A stretch of DNA of 64,000 nt from Apilactobacillus waqarii (GTDB taxonomy: Bacteria > Bacillota > Bacilli > Lactobacillales > Lactobacillaceae). The translations under genes and the position numbers were made by a program. This document shows, in pieces, positions 51,636 to 62,598 of this stretch (positions are counted from its first letter, which is position 1; the number at the start of each line of letters is the position of its first letter). The stretch lies in contig NZ_JAHQYH010000001.1 of NCBI RefSeq assembly GCF_019061205.1, positions 209,392-273,391 on the forward strand, read 5' to 3'. The notes below the pieces were generated by a model that made no database searches, was not told where the DNA came from, and saw only the letters and a list, made by a program, of their open reading frames with translations.

Positions 51636-53051
51636 TTAGTTATCCTCTAATGTAGCTAATTCAAAGATTGATTGACCATAAATTGCCATTGCTAACATCA
51701 AGTCATCTACAACTTGGTATTCGTTAGCTTGGTGCATTGTGTTTACAGTCCAAGGGAATTCAGCACCGAATGCTACCCCTCTCTTCATCATACGACCGTA
51801 AGTACCACCACCAACTACTTGTGGTTGAGCTTCAGTCTTACCAGTACGTTCACGGTAAACATTGATTAGTTTGTTTACGATTGGGTCTTTTGGATCAACA
51901 TAGTGAGGAACCATGTCGTCTGTATTCTTAACAGTACCATCCATTACCTTAGCAGCTTGGCTTAGGTGTTCACCAATGGTTTCAACACTAATACCCTTAG
52001 GATATCTAAAGTTAGTGTTAACGAAACCACCATCAGTTGGGTTGAACTTTAAGATACCAACGTTCATTGTTAAGTCACCCATGATTTCATCAGTGTAGTT
52101 AGCACCGATTCTGTTTGCTCGAGAATCACCATGTAGGAATTCTGCGACAAACTTAATGAAGTTTTTAGCATCACCAGAGAAATCATAGCCACGTAAGAAG
52201 TTAGCTAGGAATGTTCCACCATTAACACCGTTTCTTGGTTCCATTCCGTGTGCTGACTTACCAATTAAATGTAACTTGATTCCATCTTCAGTGATTTCAG
52301 AACCACCGTCTAGTTTACGATCTTGCATAAATGTTGAGAATTCTTCTGCCATTTGATCCTTAAATACAGTCTTAACATCAGCAAAAGCGTCCCTTGGAAC
52401 CATGTTTTCTCTTAAACCGGCATCGAAGTTAGCTAAGTAGTAATCAGCTGAATCTTCTTGGTCAGTACCGAAAGTAGTTTCAAATGTTGTATTACCCTTT
52501 TCACCATTAATGACTGGGAATTGAGCATCTGGAGAGAATCCAAAATCAGGTTCTGGTTCTAACTTGAAGTAATGCTTCATTCCAGTCCAGTTACTTTCTT
52601 CATCAGTACCAATAATGAATCGAATCTTGCAGTTAGGTTCAATCCCTTGGTCCTTCATCATCTTTAGACCATAGTATGCAGCCAAACCAGGTCCCTTATC
52701 GTCGGAGGCACCACGACCAAATACTTTACCGTCTTTGATCATCATTTCAAATGGATTGCTGTCCCATCCTTCACCGGCTGGCATAACATCAGCATGGGCT
52801 AAAATAGCAAATGTCTTATTGCCACTACCGTATTCTATGTAACCAACTAGGTTATCTAAGTTTTTGACAGTGAAACCGTCGCGTTTACCAATTTCTAAGT
52901 ACTTTACTAATGCTTTAGCTGGACCAGGTCCTAAAGGAAATTCATCAGTAGCCTCGTTATCATTTCTTTCACTATCAATAGAAATTAAGTCAGCTAAATC
53001 CTTTAGGTAATCTTCTTTGTAGTCTTGAGCTAATTTATCCCAATTAATCAT
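51636..53051 (-). CDS. pepV: Dipeptidase PepV
   Basis: PepV is a dinuclear zinc dipeptidase of family M20 that completes peptide breakdown in lactic acid bacteria. The 471-residue protein shows the metal ligands in AHADVMPAG (His), GRGASDDKGP (Asp), GTDEESN (Glu), FSPDAQFP and the last His in NTMHQANEY. The lid-domain insertion of PepV is present (HLIGKSAHGMEPRNGVN). AAAGGAGG precedes the ATG. It is a cytoplasmic enzyme. Confidence 0.96.
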   Translation of the reverse strand: MINWDKLAQDYKEDYLKDLADLISIDSERNDNEATDEFPLGPGPAKALVKYLEIGKRDGFTVKNLDNLVGYIEYGSGNKTFAILAHADVMPAGEGWDSNPFEMMIKDGKVFGRGASDDKGPGLAAYYGLKMMKDQGIEPNCKIRFIIGTDEESNWTGMKHYFKLEPEPDFGFSPDAQFPVINGEKGNTTFETTFGTDQEDSADYYLANFDAGLRENMVPRDAFADVKTVFKDQMAEEFSTFMQDRKLDGGSEITEDGIKLHLIGKSAHGMEPRNGVNGGTFLANFLRGYDFSGDAKNFIKFVAEFLHGDSRANRIGANYTDEIMGDLTMNVGILKFNPTDGGFVNTNFRYPKGISVETIGEHLSQAAKVMDGTVKNTDDMVPHYVDPKDPIVNKLINVYRERTGKTEAQPQVVGGGTYGRMMKRGVAFGAEFPWTVNTMHQANEYQVVDDLMLAMAIYGQSIFELATLEDN

Positions 53052-53165
53052 TTTGAAATCCTCCTTTACCTTTCCATATATTTTAGCATAATCTTATAAA
53101 AACACATCAATGAAGTACCAAATTTTTAGTGATATACTGAATATAAAGCGTTAGGAGGAATTAAT

Positions 53166-54002
53166 ATGACAGAAATTTCAACTGACATCGTTAATAACAC
53201 CATTATTAAACGTCCAAATAATAGCCATAAAGGTACCTTTGGACGAGTTGGTATTATTGGTGGAACAAATAACTTTGGCGGTGCTATTATCATGGCTTCT
53301 AAATCCTGTGTATATTCTGGTGCAGGATTAACAACTACTTTTACTGATCAAGTCAATCTTTCTAGTCTTCACACTCACATTCCTGAAGCAATGTTTGTAG
53401 ACTTTAACGATTTAGATAGTATCAAATCAATGATTAATGGATTCGATGTTGTATTAATCGGACCAGGACTAGGAACTGATGAAAACAGTCTGACAATCTT
53501 AAAAACTGTTTTCAATAACATTCAACCAACACAAAAATTAATCATTGATGGTTCAGCCATTACACTTATTGCCAACCATAATCTTAGCCTTCCAGATGCA
53601 AAACTTATTTTCACGCCACACCAAATGGAATGGCAAAGATTATCCGGTATTAAAATCGATAACCAAACCGATGAAAATAATCAAAAAGCGGTCAAACAAT
53701 TAAACGCTACGGTTGTTGTTAAATCACACCATACCAAGGTATATCATAATGATAATATCTGGACTAATCCTGGTGGTACCCCTGCTCAGGCAACAGGTGG
53801 TATGGGTGATACCTTAGCCGGTATGGTTGCCGGGTTCGTGGCACAATTCTCAGATACAACTAATGCAGTTTTATCTGCAGTATATGCTCACAGCGCAATC
53901 GCAGATAAATTAGCTGAGAACCAATATGTCGTTCTTCCCACCCAAATCATTGAACACATCCCTGAATTCATGAAAGCAAACGAAAAAAAGACAGAATCAT
54001 AA
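53166..54002 (+). CDS. nnrD: ADP-dependent (S)-NAD(P)H-hydrate dehydratase
   Basis: NnrD repairs hydrated NADH and NADPH using ADP. The 278-residue carbohydrate-kinase-fold protein has KGTFGRVGIIGGTNNFGGAI, IGPGLGTDE and the GGMGDTLAGMVAGF anion-hole motif. The epimerase domain that is fused in some organisms is absent. GGAGGAAT precedes the ATG. Confidence 0.93.
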   Translation: MTEISTDIVNNTIIKRPNNSHKGTFGRVGIIGGTNNFGGAIIMASKSCVYSGAGLTTTFTDQVNLSSLHTHIPEAMFVDFNDLDSIKSMINGFDVVLIGPGLGTDENSLTILKTVFNNIQPTQKLIIDGSAITLIANHNLSLPDAKLIFTPHQMEWQRLSGIKIDNQTDENNQKAVKQLNATVVVKSHHTKVYHNDNIWTNPGGTPAQATGGMGDTLAGMVAGFVAQFSDTTNAVLSAVYAHSAIADKLAENQYVVLPTQIIEHIPEFMKANEKKTES

Positions 54003-54021
54003 TCGATTCCGTCTTTTTTTA
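53983..54021. terminator. Bidirectional terminator, nnrD / DUF1275 gene
   Basis: AGACAGAATC pairs with GATTCCGTCT (one mismatch), flanked by long A- and T-runs between convergent genes. Confidence 0.85.
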
Positions 54022-54678
54022 TTTGCGATTTATAAAGTTAAAAATTATTACCAATGATAATGGAATAATTAATACTAATACTGAATAAGCATTTAAATAA
54101 TGATCGACAATTCCCATGATGAAAGTTCCTAAAATGAAACTTGTTATTACCATGATGGTATCAACCAATAGTGATTTGGCCTTTTTATCATGATCAACCA
54201 ATGCCAAATATGCATTATTAGCAATTTTGCTAATGTTTCCGGTCATCATTAATGGATTAAAAGGATTGCCCTTTAGCAGTTTGAACTCTTGCAACTGGGC
54301 AGCTGATACTAACGATAAAAGTCCAACGATTAAAACCGATGAAGTATCTTTGACTAGTAGACCAACAATCATAATAACCACAATTTCATAAAACATAATT
54401 ATCACTTTTCGTGTATTGATGGAGTCCAGTTTTCTTTGCATTACTTTGATAATCACAATTCCTAGTGCGAAGAAAATAATTGAGAAAATGTACTTCAAAG
54501 ATTGAGCAAAATCATGATTGGCCAAACTAATCCCAAATAAAATTGAGTTTCCTGTTTGTAATCCAGCAAATACCCCACCCTGTTCAATAAAGGTATAGGC
54601 GTCAATTCCACCACTGGTTATTGCCAAAAGGATTGCGATTAATGGATGCGTAAATATATCTTTATTTTTCACCTTCAT
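54019..54678 (-). CDS. DUF1275 (YoaK-like) membrane protein
   Basis: This is a 219-residue protein with six hydrophobic segments. It has the family segments GGIDAYTFIEQGGVFAGLQTGN and AAQLQEFKLLKGNPFNPLMMTGN. The family is broadly distributed with no agreed function. It lies 24 bases downstream of the flippase gene on the same strand and may be cotranscribed. Confidence 0.85.
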   Translation of the reverse strand: MKVKNKDIFTHPLIAILLAITSGGIDAYTFIEQGGVFAGLQTGNSILFGISLANHDFAQSLKYIFSIIFFALGIVIIKVMQRKLDSINTRKVIIMFYEIVVIMIVGLLVKDTSSVLIVGLLSLVSAAQLQEFKLLKGNPFNPLMMTGNISKIANNAYLALVDHDKKAKSLLVDTIMVITSFILGTFIMGIVDHYLNAYSVLVLIIPLSLVIIFNFINRK

Positions 54679-54702
54679 TACCCATGCTTTCAGTCTTATT
54701 TA

Positions 54703-56355
54703 TTATTTAATGTTCAATTTGTTACGGATTGATGTTGCCTTACCACCAATAACTGTATCGGCGATTCTACTCTTAAGTGCAAGGTAAACGTATACCACTC
54801 CACCTAATAGAGTTGAAATTGAAACAACGATGAAACTACCAACACGAGTGAATGGATTCATCAATAAACCAACAATCATGTTACCAGCATATACTGATGC
54901 TAAAGCAACAAGATATGTTACAAGTGAGAATAATACAATCCAGTTAATTTGGTTTAGCATCTTATCACTTCTAATCTTGAATTGACGATCCAATGAATTA
55001 ATAATCAATCCATTTACAACCATAAATCCAATTGCAGAAGAAATTAGAGGACCAAATTCTTTGAAGAAGAATACCATTGGGAATTGTGATACTACCTTAG
55101 CAATGATTCCGTAAATAAAGTATCTTACGGCAACCTTATTTTGAGAAATTCCTTGCATCATTGCAGTCACTACAGTGAACAATCCAAAGAAGATTGAAAT
55201 AATGGATGAGAACGCTAATACGTTAGCTGATAGTGCACCATTACCAGTTCCGTAGAATAAACGGTTCAAAGGACCAGCAACAGCGGTCATCCCTAACGCT
55301 GCTGGAATCATTACGAATGAGAATAATACAAAACCACTTGAAATTTGGTGGCTGATTTCCTTTTTATCACCCTTTGTATATGCTTCGGATAATAAAGGAA
55401 CAACTGTGATTGCCATTGCAGAAGCAAGTGAGATGGTAATCATAATTAGCTTGTTAGCGTTACCAGCAAAAATTGCATATAACTGGTTAAGCACTTGATC
55501 AGATGCGTTTGTCGCAACATGCATAATCTTAAAGAATGTAAATTGATCAATTAGTTGGAAGATTGAAATTCCAGCACCTAAAATAACAAATGGTACGGCT
55601 TGTTGGATAATTTCAACGTATAACTTATTGGCATTTACATGAATTTCATTATTACTATTCTTAACCAATGAACGGTAGTAACGACGGCGTTTTAAATAAT
55701 ACCAACCTAAAACTAACAATCCTGCAACTGAACCAATGAAGGCAGCAAAGGTTGATTGAGAAACGGCAGTTACCCAATTACCGTGTAACATCTTAATGAT
55801 GAAGAACACAGCTACCAACATGTAAATAACACGGAATAGTTGTTCAGCGAATTGTGAGATAGCTGAAGGTGCCATATCTTGGAAACCTTGGAAGTAACCA
55901 CGGGTTAAACTCATGGTTGGAATGATTAATACGGCCCATGATAATGATCTCATAACCGGAATCAAATCAGGATTACCGTTATCAAATGCAGGAGCTCCGA
56001 TATATAAGATTAATGCACAAACAATACCTGTGATTAATGATAATAACAATCCTCGCTTGTATAACCTGACACTGACACCATACTCATTTAAGGCATTATA
56101 ATGAGCAACCTGTTTGGCAATTGCGGATGGGATTCCGGCAATTGAAATAATTAAAATCAAACTATAAACGTTATATCCTTGAACGTATAAAGCATTTGCC
56201 TGTAGATACAAAGTTCCAAGCATCATACTCCAAGGAATTATGTATACTGCTCCTAATATTCTTGATAAGATGCTTCCCGCAGTCATCCATGCGGATCCCT
56301 CAATCATCTTATCCTGAGCTAAATTATCTTTCATATTTTTATCTTGTTCATGCAT
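54703..56355 (-). CDS. MATE/MOP-family flippase, YtgP/MurJ-like
   Basis: This is a 550-residue polytopic protein with about 14 hydrophobic segments, of the polysaccharide-biosynthesis flippase family. In Bacillus the closest named relative is YtgP, proposed to flip lipid II. SAWMTAGSILSRILGAVYIIPW and GIPSAIAKQVAHYN at the N-terminus and PTMSLTRGYFQGFQDMAPSAISQF in TM5 are typical. It lies next to leuS. Lipid II transport is the likely role, with export of another polyprenyl-linked glycan as the alternative. The exact start is uncertain because two ATGs lie close together. Confidence 0.83.
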   Translation of the reverse strand: MHEQDKNMKDNLAQDKMIEGSAWMTAGSILSRILGAVYIIPWSMMLGTLYLQANALYVQGYNVYSLILIISIAGIPSAIAKQVAHYNALNEYGVSVRLYKRGLLLSLITGIVCALILYIGAPAFDNGNPDLIPVMRSLSWAVLIIPTMSLTRGYFQGFQDMAPSAISQFAEQLFRVIYMLVAVFFIIKMLHGNWVTAVSQSTFAAFIGSVAGLLVLGWYYLKRRRYYRSLVKNSNNEIHVNANKLYVEIIQQAVPFVILGAGISIFQLIDQFTFFKIMHVATNASDQVLNQLYAIFAGNANKLIMITISLASAMAITVVPLLSEAYTKGDKKEISHQISSGFVLFSFVMIPAALGMTAVAGPLNRLFYGTGNGALSANVLAFSSIISIFFGLFTVVTAMMQGISQNKVAVRYFIYGIIAKVVSQFPMVFFFKEFGPLISSAIGFMVVNGLIINSLDRQFKIRSDKMLNQINWIVLFSLVTYLVALASVYAGNMIVGLLMNPFTRVGSFIVVSISTLLGGVVYVYLALKSRIADTVIGGKATSIRNKLNIK

Positions 56356-56441
56356 ATCGCATTCCCACTTTCAAATTTCTCTAACTTGTTCATTTTAATC
56401 AATATTTTACTCGTAATCAACATCATACCACTATTAGACAC

Positions 56442-56479
56442 AAAAAAAGAGTGATAATCGTTAAATTATCACTCTTTTT
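56442..56479 (-). terminator. Terminator of leuS
   Basis: The stem AGAGTGATAAT/ATTATCACTCT has a six-base loop and a long T-run on the minus strand. Confidence 0.93.
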
Positions 56480-56481
56480 CT

Positions 56482-58899
56482 TTAGTTAGCAACGATATTT
56501 ACAATCTTACCAGGAACAACAATTACCTTTCTAACTGTCTTTCCTTCAATATCCGCCTTAATTTTATCATCACTCATAGCTGCTTCTTGAGTGTCATCCT
56601 TAGATGCATCAGCGGCAACCTTAATATGAGCTCTAACCTTACCGTTAACTTGAACTACGATTTGTACTTCATCATCAACTAGTTTGCTTTCATCATATTC
56701 TGGCCATTTAGCATAAGTAATGCTGTCGTCATGACCAAACTTGCTCCATAGTTCTTCAGCCATGTGTGGAATGATTGGTGAAACTAACTTCACGAAGCCT
56801 TCCATGTAGTCTAGGAATAAACTATCTTGCTTGTAGCATTCGTTTACAAATACCATCATGCTCGAAATTGCAACATTGAAACGAAGGTTTTCGTAATCAT
56901 CAGTTACCTTCTTAACAGTTTGGTTGTAAATCTTATCTAATTTATGGTCATTTACAGTAGTGATACGATCACGAAGTCTGTCTTCGTCATCAATCATTAA
57001 TCTCCAAACACGGTTAACCCATCTGTTTGCACCATTAATACCTTCAGTACTCCATGGTTTTGATTCAGTTAATGGGCCCATGAACATTTCGTATAATCTC
57101 AATGTATCTGCACCGTATTCTTCAACGATATCGTCAGGGTTAACAACGTTACCCTTTGATTTAGACATCTTTTCGTGGTTAGTGCCTAAAATCATTCCTT
57201 GGTTAACTAACTTGTGGAATGGTTCCTTGGTAGGAACAACACCTAAATCGTAAAGAACTTTGTGCCAGAAACGGGCATATAGTAAGTGAAGAACGGCATG
57301 TTCTGCACCACCAATGTATAGGTCAACTGGTAACCATTTCTTTAATAATTCAGGGTCAGCAATCATCTTATCATTGTGTGGATCAATGTATCTTAAGTAA
57401 TACCATGAACTACCAGCCCATTGTGGCATGGTGTTAGTTTCACGTTTACCCTTACGACCATTTTCATCAACAACATTTACCCATTCATCAATGTTAGCTA
57501 ATGGAGATTCACCAGTACCTGATGGTTCAATATTATCAGTTTCTGGTAATACCAATGGAAGTTCATCTTCTGGTACTAAACCAGTTTCACCGTCTTCCCA
57601 ATGAATAACTGGGATTGGTTCACCCCAGTATCTTTGACGTGAGAAGATCCAGTCTCTTAAACGGTAGTTAGTCTTTGCATGACCTGATTTATTATCTTCC
57701 AACCATTTTATGATAGCGTCAATGGCATCTTTTTTGTTCATACCATCTAAGAAGTCTGAGTTAATGTGAACACCGTCACCAGTGTAAGCTTCTTTTTCAA
57801 TGTCGCCACCTTCGATAACTGGTTTGATAGGAAGGTCAAATTTCTTGGCAAATTCATAATCACGGTCATCATGTGCTGGAACAGCCATAATTGCACCAGT
57901 TCCGTATGATGAAAGAACGTAGTCACCAATCCAAATTGGAATTTGTTCACCATTAACTGGGTTAATTCCGTAAGCTCCGGTAAATACACCAGACTTGTCT
58001 TTGTTTAAATCAGTACGTTCTAAATCAGACTTAGTAGCAACTTCCTTACGGTAAGCTTCAATTGCTTCTTTCTTGTCGTCAGTAGCAATCTTGTCTACTA
58101 AATCATGATCAGGTGCTAACACAATGTATCCAGCACCGAATAATGTATCTGGTCTAGTTGTGAAAACTTCAATCTTTTCATCATGATCTTTAACACCAAA
58201 AAATACGCTAGCACCCTTTGAACGACCGATCCAGTTTCTTTGCATTTCTTTAATGCTTTCTGGCCAGTCTAAGTCGTCTAAGTCATCGATTAAACGATCA
58301 GCGTAAGCGGTAATCTTTAATACCCATTGTTTCATTGGGACACGGTATACTGGGTATCCACCACGTTCAGTCTTACCATCGATAACTTCTTCGTTAGCAA
58401 CAACGGTTCCACCCATAAAGTCTGGAGCCCAGTTAACTTCGATTTCGTCTTCGTAAGCTAAACCTTTTTTGTATAATTGTTCGAAAATCCATTGAGTCCA
58501 CTTGTAGTACTTAGGATCAGTAGTATCAACTTCTCTGTCCCAGTCGTATGAGAAACCTAATGACTTAATTTGTTCTCTAAAGTGTTCGATGTTCTTTTGA
58601 GTAAATGAACCAGGATGGTTACCTGTCTTCAATGCGTATTGTTCTGCAGGTAAACCGAATGCATCAAATCCAATTGGATGTAATACGTTCTTTCCTTGCA
58701 TTCTCTTAAATCTAGCCATGATATCAGTCGCAGTGTATCCTTCAGGATGTCCTACGTGAAGTCCTTGACCAGAAGGATATGGGAACATATCTAGAGCATA
58801 GTAATTTTCTTTGTTTTCATCATTTGTTGTTTTAAAAGTTTCATTGGTTTCCCAATATTTTTGCCATTTCTTTTCAACATCTTTGTGATTATAAGCCAT
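56482..58899 (-). CDS. leuS: Leucine--tRNA ligase
   Basis: This class I synthetase charges tRNA-Leu. The 805-residue protein has the HIGH-type motif HVGH near residue 48 ([15 protein letters not shown]). It carries the CP1 editing domain ([10 protein letters not shown] and VPAHDDRD), KMSKSKGN near residue 576 and an anticodon-binding domain. AGGAGG precedes the ATG. The leader contains a T-box. Confidence 0.97.
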   Translation of the reverse strand: MAYNHKDVEKKWQKYWETNETFKTTNDENKENYYALDMFPYPSGQGLHVGHPEGYTATDIMARFKRMQGKNVLHPIGFDAFGLPAEQYALKTGNHPGSFTQKNIEHFREQIKSLGFSYDWDREVDTTDPKYYKWTQWIFEQLYKKGLAYEDEIEVNWAPDFMGGTVVANEEVIDGKTERGGYPVYRVPMKQWVLKITAYADRLIDDLDDLDWPESIKEMQRNWIGRSKGASVFFGVKDHDEKIEVFTTRPDTLFGAGYIVLAPDHDLVDKIATDDKKEAIEAYRKEVATKSDLERTDLNKDKSGVFTGAYGINPVNGEQIPIWIGDYVLSSYGTGAIMAVPAHDDRDYEFAKKFDLPIKPVIEGGDIEKEAYTGDGVHINSDFLDGMNKKDAIDAIIKWLEDNKSGHAKTNYRLRDWIFSRQRYWGEPIPVIHWEDGETGLVPEDELPLVLPETDNIEPSGTGESPLANIDEWVNVVDENGRKGKRETNTMPQWAGSSWYYLRYIDPHNDKMIADPELLKKWLPVDLYIGGAEHAVLHLLYARFWHKVLYDLGVVPTKEPFHKLVNQGMILGTNHEKMSKSKGNVVNPDDIVEEYGADTLRLYEMFMGPLTESKPWSTEGINGANRWVNRVWRLMIDDEDRLRDRITTVNDHKLDKIYNQTVKKVTDDYENLRFNVAISSMMVFVNECYKQDSLFLDYMEGFVKLVSPIIPHMAEELWSKFGHDDSITYAKWPEYDESKLVDDEVQIVVQVNGKVRAHIKVAADASKDDTQEAAMSDDKIKADIEGKTVRKVIVVPGKIVNIVAN

Positions 58900-58930
58900 A
58901 AAAAATTCCTCCTTTAATCAGTTATCGAAT

Positions 58931-59177
58931 AAAAAAGTCCTATAAGCTATAAAGCCTATAGGACGAAAATTCCGCGGTACCACCTAAGTTTATCTATAAA
59001 GTACAGATACATCTCAAGTCCTTAACGCGGAAAACGTCTTAACCTACTGAGATTCAGTCAAGATCTCTACGACTAGTTCAATTAGCATTGGTCTAAATTC
59101 ACAGCAGCCATTTAGTTTCTGAAAAGCAACGCCAATTTACTACCTCGTATCAACAATTTCTATTCGGTAATTTAATT
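58931..59177 (-). promoter_or_regulatory. T-box leader of leuS
   Basis: On the minus strand the T-box AGGTGGTACCGCGGA lies near 58971-58986, followed by the terminator GTCCTATA/TATAGGAC with a T-run (58931-58964). Stem I upstream offers a candidate specifier TTA (Leu) followed by G in GAATTTAGAC. The specifier call is tentative; the T-box and terminator are clear. Confidence 0.88.
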
Positions 59178-59183
59178 ATTTTA

Positions 59184-59212
59184 AATATACCAGTCTACAG
59201 AATTAAAATCAA
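59184..59212 (-). promoter_or_regulatory. Promoter of the leuS T-box transcript
   Basis: TTGATT (59207-59212) and TATATT (59184-59189) are separated by 17 bases on the minus strand. Confidence 0.65.
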
Positions 59213-59271
59213 GGACAATTATCAAATGTGTTAGAATTATTGATAGTTATTAATCAAGGAGTAATTAAATA

Positions 59272-59838
59272 ATGAAAATTCAACCATCAGTTAGATACAG
59301 TCATACCCTTTTATCTCAATTGGTGCAAAACGGCGACACTGTCGTTGATGCAACCGTTGGAAAAGGAAATGATACTGAGTTTCTGTCACAGTTAGTCGGT
59401 GAAAATGGTAAAGTTTATGGTTTCGATGTGCAAACTGAAGCAATTAACTACACCAAACAAAGATTAGATGACAAAAATTTAAGTAGTAACGTCACACTTT
59501 TTAATACCGGTCATGAAAATATTGAAAAACTAGTCGATGGATCAATTAATGCCGCCATCTTTAACCTTGGATATCTACCGGGAAGCAATAAGGATATCAT
59601 CACAAAACCGGACACTACCCTGACAGCAATTAAGGCATGTCTGGACAAACTAGAAGTAAATGGCATTGTCGTCTTAGTTCTATACTATGGACACGATGGT
59701 GGTCCACAAGAAAAGGATGCCGTAATTCAATATGCTCAAAGTTTAGACCAAAAAACATTTTCAGTCATGCAATATCAATTCATTAATCAGGTTCATTGCC
59801 CACCTATCCTATTGGCAATACAAAAAAATTCCAACTAA
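59272..59838 (+). CDS. mnmM: tRNA mnm5s2U34 methyltransferase-type protein (YtqB/MnmM)
   Basis: This is a 188-residue SAM-dependent methyltransferase with motif I VVDATVGKGNDTEF near residue 24, AIFNLGYLPGSNK in motif IV and a C-terminal LLAIQK strand. The YtqB family has been shown to methylate nm5U/nm5s2U at tRNA wobble positions and named MnmM. Divergence from leuS is the usual Firmicutes neighbourhood. AAGGAG precedes the ATG. Confidence 0.85.
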   Translation: MKIQPSVRYSHTLLSQLVQNGDTVVDATVGKGNDTEFLSQLVGENGKVYGFDVQTEAINYTKQRLDDKNLSSNVTLFNTGHENIEKLVDGSINAAIFNLGYLPGSNKDIITKPDTTLTAIKACLDKLEVNGIVVLVLYYGHDGGPQEKDAVIQYAQSLDQKTFSVMQYQFINQVHCPPILLAIQKNSN

Positions 59839-59857
59839 TTAAAGTTGGAATTTTTTT
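59822..59857. terminator. Bidirectional terminator, mnmM / MFS gene
   Basis: The stem ATTCCAACT/AGTTGGAAT has a six-base loop and runs of seven A and T. The mnmM stop codon is inside the loop. Confidence 0.93.
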
Positions 59858-59859
59858 CT

Positions 59860-61329
59860 TTACTTTTTAGCTAAAATACGATCATATAAGTTTACAATTA
59901 CCGCAAAGATAACGATAAACAAACATACCCAAAATACTTTGTGTAATGAATCGTAAATCACGTTTCTTAATGGTTCCATTAACTTAGCTGGAACTAAATG
60001 AGCAGTTTTAACGTTAACAATTTTATTAATCATATCCATTTTGGCACCATCAGTATGAAGAATTCCAATGGTTAATTGTCTATTCATCACGATACCTAAA
60101 ACAGCCACAATCAATGTTTGACCAAAGATTCTACATAATGTATTGAATGATGTTGCAACACCAACGTCTGATTTTTCAACACTATTTTGTGAAATCACTG
60201 TTCCATTGGTAATGGTGATTCCAAAACCAATTCCACAAATTGCAGCGATTGCGAAGAACCAAGCAAATGAAACGGTAAATGGAAGTAATACCACCCAAAT
60301 GGCAGCAACTAAAATAAAGAACAAACCAAACATTGTTGCGTAGAATGCCTTCATTCTCGATAATAACCATCCTGATACAAATGCACCAAAGATCCAAAGG
60401 ATTGAAGTTGGTGTGATAGCTAGTCCAGAAAGTGTTGCTGGATAACCGAAAATCCCTTGTGTCCAAACTGGAAGATAAACTTCTAGTCCCATCAAGAAAC
60501 CACTGATTAGAAAGGCAATGATGTTTTGAATAACAAATGTTCTGTTTTTCAATAACTTCATTGGAATGATTGGATTTTCAGCACAATGTTCTTTTCTTAC
60601 GAATAAGATTAACAATAATATTGAGAAGAAAATACAATATGAGATTGGTTGCCAGTTATTTTCTAAATCACTAATCAATTGGATGATGTACATCAATGAT
60701 AGTAATAACAGTGATAGATAAACCATTCCTAGATAATCAATTGATTGTTTAACCACGATGTGTTTTTCATGAAAACTCATGATAAAAATAATTAAAGCAA
60801 TGATTCCTAGTGGTAAGTTTAAAAAGAAAACCCAGTGCCAACTAAGGCTATCAACTAAAAATCCACCGATTAAAGGCGCCATAATGGATGCAATTCCCCA
60901 AATAGCACCATTTAATCCTAAGATTTTCCCCCTATTCTCATCTGAATAAATGTCAGCAACAATCGTGTAGGATAATGGCATAATTACACCAGCACCGACC
61001 CCTTGAATAGCTCGCCAAATTATCAATGTTGTCATTGAATTAGACATTCCAGAGAAAATTGATCCGATTAAGAAGATAACAATCCCAAAGATAAATATCT
61101 TCTTTCTACCAAATTGATCTGATAATTTTCCATAGATTGGTGTCGATATCGCATTGGTAAGTAGGTAAACTGAGAACACCCAGTTCATAATTGAAACACC
61201 ATGTAAATCCCCTACAATTGTGGGCATCGCAGTTGATACAATCGTTCCCTCAACAGCACTCATAAATGTAGCGATAAACAATGATATGGTAACTAATAAA
61301 ACATTGTTCTTTTGCGTATTAATACTCAT
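59860..61329 (-). CDS. DHA2-family MFS multidrug efflux transporter
   Basis: This is a 489-residue transporter with about 14 membrane helices. It carries the motif GKLSDQFGRKKIF between TM2 and TM3 and RAIQGVGAGVIMPLSYTI in TM4. These place it in the EmrB/QacA (DHA2) proton-drug antiporter family. The substrate cannot be read from the sequence. It is a single-gene unit between two terminators. Confidence 0.9.
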   Translation of the reverse strand: MSINTQKNNVLLVTISLFIATFMSAVEGTIVSTAMPTIVGDLHGVSIMNWVFSVYLLTNAISTPIYGKLSDQFGRKKIFIFGIVIFLIGSIFSGMSNSMTTLIIWRAIQGVGAGVIMPLSYTIVADIYSDENRGKILGLNGAIWGIASIMAPLIGGFLVDSLSWHWVFFLNLPLGIIALIIFIMSFHEKHIVVKQSIDYLGMVYLSLLLLSLMYIIQLISDLENNWQPISYCIFFSILLLILFVRKEHCAENPIIPMKLLKNRTFVIQNIIAFLISGFLMGLEVYLPVWTQGIFGYPATLSGLAITPTSILWIFGAFVSGWLLSRMKAFYATMFGLFFILVAAIWVVLLPFTVSFAWFFAIAAICGIGFGITITNGTVISQNSVEKSDVGVATSFNTLCRIFGQTLIVAVLGIVMNRQLTIGILHTDGAKMDMINKIVNVKTAHLVPAKLMEPLRNVIYDSLHKVFWVCLFIVIFAVIVNLYDRILAKK

Positions 61330-61343
61330 TGTTCCTCCATCAA

Positions 61344-61386
61344 AATAAAAACGATTTATAAGTAATTTTCTACAAATAAATCGTCT
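61344..61386 (-). terminator. Terminator of metK
   Basis: On the minus strand ACGATTTAT pairs with ATAAATCGT over a 16-base loop, followed by TTTTTATTTT. The T-run is followed directly by the start region of the MFS gene. Confidence 0.8.
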
Positions 61387-61404
61387 TTATCTTTTTAAGA
61401 TATA

Positions 61405-62592
61405 TTATTTAAAGAAATTTTGTAGTTCTTCAACCTTGTCAGTGTGTTCCCAAGGTAAATCAACATCAGTTCTACCAAAGTGGCCGTAAGCGGCTGTTTT
61501 CTTGTAAATAGGACGCTTTAGGTCCAACATCTTAATAATACCAGCTGGTCTCAAGTCAAAAATTTCTCTAATTGCTTTAATTAGGTCATTTTCTGAAACA
61601 GTAGCAGTACCAAAAGTATTTACAGAAATTGAAACAGGTTTTGCAACACCAATAGCATAAGCAACTTGTACTTCAATACGAGTAGCTAACTTAGCAGCAA
61701 CGATGTTCTTAGCAATGTATCTAGCAGCATAACTTGCTGATCTATCAACTTTAGTAGCATCCTTACCAGAGAATGCACCACCACCGTGGTGAGCAGCTCC
61801 ACCGTAAGTATCAACAATAATCTTTCTACCAGTTAAACCAGCGTCACCTTGAGGTCCACCAATTACGAAACGTCCAGTAGGATTAATGAAGAATTTAGTG
61901 TTGTCATTTAGTAATTCAGCTGGAATAACAGCCTTGATTACTTGTTCGATAACATCTTTTCTAATTTGTTCTAAAGTAACATCTGAATCATGTTGAGTAC
62001 TTAAAACAACAGTTTCAACAGCAACTGGCTTGTTGTTGTCATCGTATTCAACAGTTACTTCGGCCTTTGCATCAGGTCTTAAATATGGAATTGTACCATC
62101 TTTTCTTAAGTCAGCAATTTTTCTCATTAATTTGTGACTTAGAGAAATTGGAAGTGGCATTAGTTCAGGTGTTTCATCAACAGCGTAACCAAACATTAAA
62201 CCTTGGTCACCTGCCCCAATCTTATCTAGAGCATCTTCACTACTGTCACGAGTTTCTAGAGAATCATCAACACCTTGAGCAATATCAGGTGATTGTTCAT
62301 CAATGGCAACTAATACTGCACAAGTATTACCATCGAAACCATATTGGTCATTGTCGTAACCAATTTCTTTGATAGTTTCTCTAACAATTTTTTGAATGTT
62401 AACGTATGCTTTGGTAGTAATTTCACCAAAAACTAATACTAAACCAGTAGTTACTGAACATTCACAAGCAACTCTGGAATCAGGATCTTGTTTTAACATT
62501 TCATCTAGAATAGCATCACTGATTTGATCAGCAATTTTATCTGGATGTCCTTCTGAAACAGATTCTGATGTAAATAAATGTCTTTCTTGCAT
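61405..62592 (-). CDS. metK: S-adenosylmethionine synthetase
   Basis: MetK makes SAM from methionine and ATP. The 395 residues start [23 protein letters not shown], with [12 protein letters not shown] (ATP-binding) near residue 117 and GGGAFSGKD (phosphate-binding) near 264. The ribosome site GGGGG is ten bases upstream and is enclosed in a SAM-III riboswitch, so SAM should repress translation. Confidence 0.98.
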   Translation of the reverse strand: MQERHLFTSESVSEGHPDKIADQISDAILDEMLKQDPDSRVACECSVTTGLVLVFGEITTKAYVNIQKIVRETIKEIGYDNDQYGFDGNTCAVLVAIDEQSPDIAQGVDDSLETRDSSEDALDKIGAGDQGLMFGYAVDETPELMPLPISLSHKLMRKIADLRKDGTIPYLRPDAKAEVTVEYDDNNKPVAVETVVLSTQHDSDVTLEQIRKDVIEQVIKAVIPAELLNDNTKFFINPTGRFVIGGPQGDAGLTGRKIIVDTYGGAAHHGGGAFSGKDATKVDRSASYAARYIAKNIVAAKLATRIEVQVAYAIGVAKPVSISVNTFGTATVSENDLIKAIREIFDLRPAGIIKMLDLKRPIYKKTAAYGHFGRTDVDLPWEHTDKVEELQNFFK

Positions 62593-62598
62593 TTTAAT

